In this document: one piece after another, positions 56,937-64,000 of the stretch
Numbering within the stretch: position 1 is the first letter of the stretch
Layout: every line of letters begins with the position of its first letter
Origin: Entomortierella parvispora
Taxonomy: Eukaryota; Mortierellomycota; Mortierellomycetes; Mortierellales; Mortierellaceae
Direction: 5' to 3'
Assembly (NCBI GenBank): GCA_963573315.1
Contig: OY752146.1
Span: forward strand, 1,178,001 to 1,242,000
DNA: 64,000 nucleotides
The notes under the pieces: model-generated
Told to the model about the DNA's origin: nothing
The model's database searches: none
What the model saw: only the letters and a program-made list of their open reading frames with translations
Position numbers and translations under genes: made by a program

Positions 56937-58472
56937 TTACGCATTCTTGGCAGGCAAAAGGCCGAGCTCAGCCTTTCTGGCATAGACGACACGGTCCAAG
57001 AGAATCTTTCCTCTGTAGTCGCCGAGAAGGGTCTCTGGAGCATTAAAGGCATTGGTTACGTAGGCGAAACCGATCTGAAGCTCCTCGATCCAGACGACAA
57101 TCGAGCCACCGGCGCCGGCCCATCCCTGAACCTCAATGTCCTTGAGGGGACCATTTCCGTAGAAGGAGCGGGTCTTGACCCATCCACCAACGGAAAGGGG
57201 CAAGGACTCGCCTGTCACCTCGTCTTGCTTGACAGAGTGGAAGGTAGTCGCCTGGTTGTAGATTTCCTCCGAGAGCAAATCGGGCTCCTGACCAGGCTCG
57301 ACGGAATGACCCTTGTTGGCCATCATGGACATGATCTTTGCAAGCGAGTGGGCGTTGGTCTTCAAGGAGAAAGAAGTCGACTCGACGGCGTGGGCCTCCT
57401 TGGTGCGGAAGAAATGGGGAAAGGGCGCAAACTTGGGGGCCAAGACGTCGCGGGTCAAGGACTTTCCGTAAACGATCTTTTTGACAATTCTGTGAAGAGG
57501 AAGGGTCCTTGGGTTACCGAACATCTTGGAGGTTTGCAGTCCATGGGGAAAGATCAAGCGACCAATGATGCGGAGCATGGGGTAGTCGTGCATGGGCGAA
57601 AGTCGTTCCTCCCAGTCGGATTCATTGGGCAATGCTCCATAGTACAGCTCAACATCCTTGTAGTCGAGCATGAGTTCCTGCTGAGCAATCTGGCCAATGG
57701 TTCGGCCGAGCGGGTCGGCTCTCTTGACAATCTCGTTCAGGTACCAGCCGCGCGAGACGGCATGGTATGCGCGTTTGTTCTCGCCATCAAACACATGGCG
57801 TTGCTTCGCGAGTCTGTCTGAGAAGGCCTCCTCGTCCTGCAGAGCCGCCCAGCTCATGGCCTCCTCACCCTCAATGTCCTCCAGGACGGGCACTCCAGAT
57901 TCATGAACCATCAGGTCTCCCAGGGTCACGTCTTCCTTGCCATTCTGACCAAACTCTGGCCAGTACTCTGTGATCTTGCTCTCGTACTTCAATTGGCCTC
58001 GTTGCACCAATCGGGCGACCACAACTCCCTCGATGGCCTTTCCAGAAGAATAAACCTGCTGCAAGGTCCGGTTGTCGTAGATCTGTGTCCGGGCCAGGTC
58101 CTTGGAGCCTGCATTGATGTCGATCACGGGCTTACCGTCGACATAGACAGCGAACGAGCCCCCAAGGTCCTCATTGTCGGTCAGGAGTTGAGAATAGTAC
58201 CGAACCACTTGACCATAGTGCTCTGGACGCTCCAGGAGACCGGCGAGATGGACGGGCTCTCTGGGACAGCTGATGCCGAGACCTGTACAAAGGGGGGGCT
58301 GGAAAGCACCGCGCTTGGAGTAACTGTAAAGACCAAAGACGACGGCAGGCAACAAGCGGATAGCCCATTGACCTGGGGACAGTCTGGGGAGAGAGAAGCC
58401 CTTTCTGGGAGCGGCACCGGCTTGGGCTGGTGCAGGGGCGTCGGCGGTCGAGCTGACCTTTTCGTCGGACAT
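56937..58472 (-). CDS. beta-lactamase-family serine hydrolase, LACTB-like, membrane-anchored
   Basis: Single exon, 511 residues. A short N-terminal segment ends in a hydrophobic stretch (about 36-50, WAIRLLPAVVFGLYS) that may be a membrane anchor. The beta-lactamase/transpeptidase fold follows: GSFAVYVDGKPVIDIN, the catalytic SxxK in YSSGKAIEGVV (S142, K145), then the second motif YHAVSRG (Y236-x-x-x-S240) with GWYLNEIV, and a C-terminal AGAGGSIVVWIEELQIGFAY in place of the HTG/KTG motif. Family members in animals are the LACT/LACTB proteins; the fungal role is not known. Its stop is 151 bp from the stop of the oxygenase gene. Confidence 0.88.
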   Translation of the reverse strand: MSDEKVSSTADAPAPAQAGAAPRKGFSLPRLSPGQWAIRLLPAVVFGLYSYSKRGAFQPPLCTGLGISCPREPVHLAGLLERPEHYGQVVRYYSQLLTDNEDLGGSFAVYVDGKPVIDINAGSKDLARTQIYDNRTLQQVYSSGKAIEGVVVARLVQRGQLKYESKITEYWPEFGQNGKEDVTLGDLMVHESGVPVLEDIEGEEAMSWAALQDEEAFSDRLAKQRHVFDGENKRAYHAVSRGWYLNEIVKRADPLGRTIGQIAQQELMLDYKDVELYYGALPNESDWEERLSPMHDYPMLRIIGRLIFPHGLQTSKMFGNPRTLPLHRIVKKIVYGKSLTRDVLAPKFAPFPHFFRTKEAHAVESTSFSLKTNAHSLAKIMSMMANKGHSVEPGQEPDLLSEEIYNQATTFHSVKQDEVTGESLPLSVGGWVKTRSFYGNGPLKDIEVQGWAGAGGSIVVWIEELQIGFAYVTNAFNAPETLLGDYRGKILLDRVVYARKAELGLLPAKNA

Positions 58473-59390
58473 GATTGCTGTTTAATAAGGGAGAGGTGGG
58501 TGTGGGAAAGAAGAAAGAGAGAAGGCAGGGAGGAAAGGAAGAAAGAAAGGGAGGGAAAGGAAAGAAAGAGAAGGTGAAGGAAGGAAAGTTGGAAAGAAAG
58601 AAGCAAAGGAAGGACGATCGAGTACAGTTGTGCGTGGGCAAAGAAGAGAGAGAGAGAGAGAGAGCCGCAATGAGCACAAGCGAGAGTGTGTGATAGTGTG
58701 ATGGTGTGAGAGAGTGAGCACAGTTCTGCCGAGGGAAACACGCAAATTGAACGGACGCCTGCGAGTGGTCCCTTCTCGAGTCAAAATCTTAAGTTGTTCG
58801 CACGAGAGAGCGCTGGCTCGAGTCCCCATTGGTTGCTGCCTAGCCCTTGTCGTCGTGTTCTCCGAAACGACCTCTCTCGAGGATGGGCCTGGATGGCCTG
58901 GATGGCGTCCCTTGCTGGACCAGCCCCTAGCCCCTACGCCTCCTCCATACAGTCGATTCCCGCCTCTAGATGTAACGAGGAACGTGAAAGGGTGAAACGA
59001 GGCTGGACAAGGATGGTCCACACCTCATTCCCAGTCTTTGCCTGCTCCATCCTCGTCAGAGCCAAACAATGGACGCCACAAGAGGAAGGAAGGCCTTTAA
59101 AATAGAAACATGATCTCCTGCACACACCCAGGTGTGGTCCTTCTGCCGATATAGAGCAACCAAGTAACAGCACCAGGAAGCCATGTTGTCACAGCATTTG
59201 ACTCGCTGAACACATTGAGCGTTCTTTCACTGCCAGTTTACTCTTTGATCCCTCTTCCCAGATCTCTTGCCCCTCTACCTGTATTTGCTCCCAATACCTT
59301 TACTCTCTGTCTTCCCCCAGTTCCACCTTCTCCAACCTCACCTGCACCTTGCCTTTCATCGCCCTTCCTGCAGGCCTACTGTCATTCAAC
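58473..59390. promoter_or_regulatory. divergent intergenic region with long GA tract
   Basis: 918 bp between two divergent starts. 58490-58660 is nearly pure purine on the plus strand (AGAAAGG and (AG)n runs), so CT-rich on the LACTB-like sense strand. A second CT-rich stretch lies at about 59240-59380 before the next plus-strand start. No gene is seen. Confidence 0.5.
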
Positions 59391-60167
59391 ATGCCGGTGA
59401 TCCCCCGAGATCCGGCACTAATACCCCCATCGGAAGTGGCTGAGGCTCCTACCCACTCTCGACACCAGGTCTACACGCGCTATAAGCTACCGCGTCAGGA
59501 TGATTGTTGCAATGAAGTCATTGCAAAGTTGGAAATGACAGAACAAACCAAAGTCAAAAGTATGCCATGCTGACTATCGATCGATCAAGGCTGGCAAAAG
59601 AACAGAACGTATTCTGATGCTTCTTCTCTCATATTGTTGTAGACATCGGGCACGACATGGGTGCAATTGCTCTCAATACAAACTCGCTTGAGAATGAAGA
59701 ACAGCAGAGACGCCATCAAAGCGTAGAGAATCATGGACATCGACCAAGACCTCGAATCAATGAGAAGATCCCTCCTCCGTCATCATCTTTCGATATTACC
59801 TCGCCTCCAACTCAGTCCAGTAGTGCGGATCTGCAGCTTTTGGAAAGCTGCATTTTGAAATGCTTTCCAAATGCTTCACAGCGGCCTCACTCGTTTTCTC
59901 CACCTACACCACCGGTAGGCGACATCGAGACCTTGCATGCGCTCCCTAGACCGCTTTCAGGCACCCACGACTTTAGACCATTTCTGAGGTCCTCAGGAGA
60001 GGTTGAGCGCTCCGTGAGCAGCCTCGGGAGTAGCTACGACAGCAACACCGGGTACAGTTCAGGCAGCCTATTATCACTTACGATCCGCCATGGAGGTAAG
60101 AACGGGAAGATTGTCTAGATTGTCGGCATGATGATCATTGATGTGGCCTAATGATATTTACATGTTC

Positions 60168-60207
<40 letters not shown>

Positions 60208-63200
60208 AAAAAAAAAATAGACCTTTCTTCATCTGATAAGGGTTACCCCACTCTTCGATCGGTCATCACTGGACAATCTTCCTTGGTCACTCGCCACCGA
60301 TATCGCCATTTCTATAGTCGCAGAAAGAGCAGTCGCCGGGATGGTCGTTTGGTCGACAGACCTTTCAATTCACCTTCATCTCAACAACCAAGCCGCGTTA
60401 CCCCGGGCGCGATCTTGTCGACGGCAACAGCTCTCTTTACGAGATCGCAGTCGTCACTGATGAGGTTGTATCTAAATCAGAATTCGCCAACTTTTTCAGC
60501 CACTTCCCTTGGATCAAGGTCAGGGTCTGAATCTTCCAGAATCCGGCTGGATACAGGCGTGGATACAGATATGGAGAATATGGCATCAGGTTGTCCATAT
60601 CACACTGCCAACGAGTGTGACTGTGCATCCGGAAGGATCAACCACAACATAACTCGCAGAAATTCACCAACCCAAGGAGATGGCACGGCACGGCAATCGT
60701 TTGAACAGCAACTGCTGGGAGGCGCTCAGCACTCTGAATTTTCAGCGGGTACGCCTACGTCCCCAAATTCTTTTTCGTCTACATGGCCGCCTACAACGGC
60801 AACACCAGTCTTGAGAAAGGATCGACAAGGCGCATTCTCAATCCAGCTTCTGTCTTCGCCAATCTTATCGTCCCTTCCCTCACCCCCACCGCCGCCAAAA
60901 CCATTTTTTGGGCTTTCATTTTCACTCAAGAGTGAGAAGGCGTATCAGAAGCGACTCTCAGAGGTCACGACAGCAACCCAATTGAAGGCTACAGCTGCGT
61001 TGCCATCTTCTCAGCGGCCAATTGCCCAACCTTTGAGAAAATCCCGACACTTTTCATTCTTTCAGAACCGGCCATCGTTATACGAAATTACATCTTCAAG
61101 TCAAAGCGAAAATCATGTCAACAGTATAGCATATGAGAGTCAAGGCAACAGATATGGGAAGAGAGTTAATGGGTTCATGCAACTGGATGATGATGAGGAC
61201 TCCATACACGAAATCGGTAGGACCAGTAGTCAAGACGTGCATGTCCGTGGAGGATCGCCTTTGGGTTCACCAATGCAAGGAGAAAAGACACAAAGGCAAG
61301 GTCTTCCCTCGGCGTCTCCCTCAACTACGACAGCCGAGAAAAACTATTCCTCGGCAGACCACCGATTATCTTCGGATAGGAAAAGACCTTCTTTAATTGC
61401 GTCATGGACCCGGGTTATGACATCCTGGAGCAGTGTTAGCCTTCACCTCCATACTAAGAATATTTCGAGTCGACCCACCGGCAATATCCTACGTGAACTA
61501 GGCACCTCCTCTACTGGGCACGGATCGACCGAAACAACAAGACTTTGCGCTACGCCAACTGGAGGCAGCCCGCCGACATGGATTCCAAACGAGGAACGAG
61601 ACTTTTCGCTCACCGAGCCTGCACTTCCGGGGACTTTTGACATTCAGAGGTCAAAGCCAATGCAGACAACACCAACTCAGTCATCTTCGGCCCTGCAGCA
61701 ACGAGACGGTAGCCAATCCAATGACTTGTCCGACCATGTCTTTTCAATACCTCCGGGGGAGAAAACAGGTCGGACAAACTGCAACTGCCACCGCAACGGG
61801 AGTGTTACAGTCAGACCCTCGTGTCTTCTTCACAAAGAGCTCCCGAACCTTCCATCCAATACGCCAGCACCATCGATAGCTGTCATTGCCCCATCACCAG
61901 CACTCGACATACAGCCCCGCTCCATTGATGGAGCTCTTGCCAACAAGAAGTACCGAGGCTCGGCGTTTTTCACTGCTGCGCTCTCATCCCTGACTTCGGC
62001 TGTCGGTGGCACTGGCAAAGACAACTGTTCCAAGCAGGCCACGAATATCAGTGGACAGATCGATATTCATAACAGGTCGAAACGTCAGTCCATCATGTCC
62101 TTTGCAGGCTCAAGAAGGTCCTCGAGACGGCCATCTGCAGTCACGGTTACTCCGGCCAGTAAGGGCCAAAACCCAATCTCATCTCAAGGAACATTGCTCC
62201 AGTCTGTGCCAACAACTCTTGCCGTCTATACCCCATCAAGCAGTGATGAGAAGAAGCAAGGGAAAACACCTTCGGCGGTAGTCCTCCGAATAGCAGAACG
62301 GCACGCTTCTGGTCAAGCCGTATGCCCTACACCTGCTACTCCTTGCTTCTCGCATGCGCGGTCCAGAGGGTTATTCGATACGCCGGGAGAGGAATCGATC
62401 CCTTCAAGCGCCCGTTTGGCACAGCCTCGGCGATCTGTTCTTCAACAACGACTCTACCAAAATCCACAGTTGAATTCGTCGCCTCAACTTCCATCAGTGA
62501 AAGAGTCTTTGTCACTGTCGTCAATTTCACTGCCCACACCTGTCCTTGCGTCCCCTTCATACTCACACCTGGACCTTCGCCTGGGGCGATGCGATGAGGA
62601 GTCGCGCTCTCAGGTTCCAAATGAACATGCGCCTAAGTCGGAGAAGTCTAACATGGTCCCTAGATCAAGCATAGCTGATATTGATGAGAGACGGGAATAC
62701 AGCAGCACCATGACCACTACCCCGTTGACTTCGGAAACATCTGGAGGCGCAACAAGATGCGAAAAGGAAATGATCCCTTTCTTTGAGCCATTCCATGTAA
62801 ATGGACGGCGCGGATCCGGCTATGTGAGCTTTCATTTTGACCTTAGCCATCTCGAGGAATGCGATAGAGAGCAGGCCCACTTCGGAGCAGAACTGGGATC
62901 CAAGACCTCTGCCACATCTTTCAAAAAACCTACAAGACCCAACCCAACAGCAATGGCAGACAAAACAACACCTCCCGTCCCTTTGTTTTATAGAGTCTTT
63001 CAAAGACCCTCTTTTCTGTCCTCCATGCCTACACTGACCATGTCATCGTTGTCGCCGCATTCCATCGAGGTGCCTTCTTTCAACTCGGACATGGACTCAT
63101 CGCTGACAGCAAGTCCAATCAATCTTCCTACCGGCGCTCTTCGACCTCCGCCTTTACAGCCTCGGCCAAAAGTCCCTCCCTTGAAATTCTCGCTGAAGAT

Positions 63201-64000
63201 GCCACAATTATTGCCGAAACCATTACTGTCGCCCGAATTCCTATCATCGATTCAGACATCTCTGAAAGGTCAATCTCAAGACTTCTTTTATGGACAGACA
63301 TCTTCATCTTGCTCTGTAATTCCTGAAAGCAGAGATATTGAAATAGATTTCGGCCCAGAGCGAGTAATTAACGGCAACAAGGTATCGTCTTCTGTAGACA
63401 CTTCATCCGCCACAGCTTTTGCAGTTCTTCCCCGGAAACACGACATTGGATCTGCGGATATTATTTCAAGCTCTCCGTCTTCTATCGCGAGTGCGGTCGA
63501 TTCTATCACTCGCCTGAACTTGATTGGGGTGAGTGATAAATGTCGTCCTAGAATTCCTTTGAGTCGCCACAATCGAGGTTCCCCACCACCTCCGCCGCTT
63601 CGTCGCTTTGTGCAAAGAGTGAGGTCAGCTGTGGAAGGGAGCGAAGAAGAAAGCGAAGGAGATGACGGAGATGATGGAGATAACAGAGATGACACCGATG
63701 AAGCTAGCGACGAGGTCACAGATCCTTTTCGGACACTCCAAGAGCACTTGGATAATCAGCAGCAACAGCAGCAATCTCAAAATCTCGATTCTCGTCGTCA
63801 TCCATTAAGGTTGCAAGGCCAGCAAAACGACTTTACGGCTTCTCATCTGCAACAATTACAACAGGAACAACAAAAACAGCCTCTAACTCCTCTCCGATTC
63901 AAAGATCGCATTCTGCGTGGACGTCGTTCGCACAGGGACGATGGCGGAGCTAGCGCGAGTGAAAGAGGACTTTCCACAGTGTCTCTTCCGGAGATATTGA
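59391..64000 (+). CDS. large disordered Ser/Pro/Thr-rich protein of unknown function, 3' end outside the window
   Basis: Predicted exons 59391-59559, 59643-60095 and 60221 to beyond 64000 join in phase; the third exon stays open for 1260 codons to the window edge, so at least 1467 residues are present. The start MPVIPRDPALIPPSEVAEAP is followed by low-complexity sequence with many Ser, Pro and Thr residues, short basic clusters (HRYRHFYSRRKSSRR), a poly-Pro run near 60880-60900, an acidic stretch (EGSEEESEGDDGDDGDN, about 63640-63700) and a Gln-rich stretch (about 63750-63880). No folded domain or catalytic motif is seen. It could be a scaffold or polarity/cytoskeleton-linked protein; I do not assign a function. 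Confidence 0.85.
60168..60207. repeat. CTA trinucleotide microsatellite
   Basis: About 13 pure CTA/TAC units directly followed by an A run and the acceptor ATAG at 60217-60220, so it lies inside the second intron of the disordered-protein gene. Confidence 0.9.

Overview
The window is nuclear DNA from a filamentous fungus. Every gene has fungal or animal-fungal relatives, and most are split by short introns (about 45-150 nt) with GTAAGT-like donors and CT-rich acceptors. Together with the gene content this suggests an early-diverging Mucoromycota lineage, most likely Mortierella or a close relative. The lineage is inferred from gene content and style, not from an alignment. I reconstructed 20 spliced protein-coding genes by joining exons in phase. 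I found no rRNA, tRNA or CRISPR array.

Layout. 0.7-14 kb: B-type mitotic cyclin (+), Bzz1-type F-BAR/C1/SH3 protein (-), eIF3b (+), a Ste7/Fuz7-type MAP kinase kinase (+) and the branched-chain keto acid dehydrogenase E1-beta subunit (-). 14-25 kb: alpha-arrestin (-), COPII subunit Sec24 (-), Hpt1-type purine phosphoribosyltransferase with an 11-nt microexon (-) and mitochondrial ribosomal protein uS5m (+). 25-28.4 kb is an accessory island: a chitin/polysaccharide deacetylase gene on the minus strand has decayed and been split by about 1.9 kb carrying an intact secreted cysteine-rich protein gene, a leucine-rich-repeat remnant and a 13-bp minisatellite. 29.6-46.5 kb: peroxisomal trans-2-enoyl-CoA reductase ending in SKL (+), allantoicase (-), a very small RAMP4/SERP-like ER tail-anchored protein (-), secreted RNase T2 (-), an LSD1-like histone demethylase without the tower insertion but with an AT-hook (+), an O-fucosyltransferase-like type II membrane protein (+), pantothenate synthetase with a GC-AG intron (+) and the BiP exchange factor Sil1 ending in RDEL (-). 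47-50.4 kb is a second accessory stretch: a 180-bp tandem duplication, a frameshifted gene of unknown family, a small ORF with an internal duplication and a degraded Crinkler-like NTPase remnant. 50.9-64 kb: beta-COP (+), a 2-oxoglutarate/Fe(II) oxygenase (+), a LACTB-type serine hydrolase (-) and the first 1.46 thousand codons of a disordered Ser/Pro-rich protein that runs off the window end (+).

The housekeeping genes do not form a pathway cluster. Several serve the early secretory system (Sec24, beta-COP, Sil1, RAMP4-like), but they are scattered and on both strands. The two accessory stretches are the parts most likely to hold something undescribed. Many genes share a long pyrimidine-rich tract just upstream of the start codon, which looks like the local core-promoter style.
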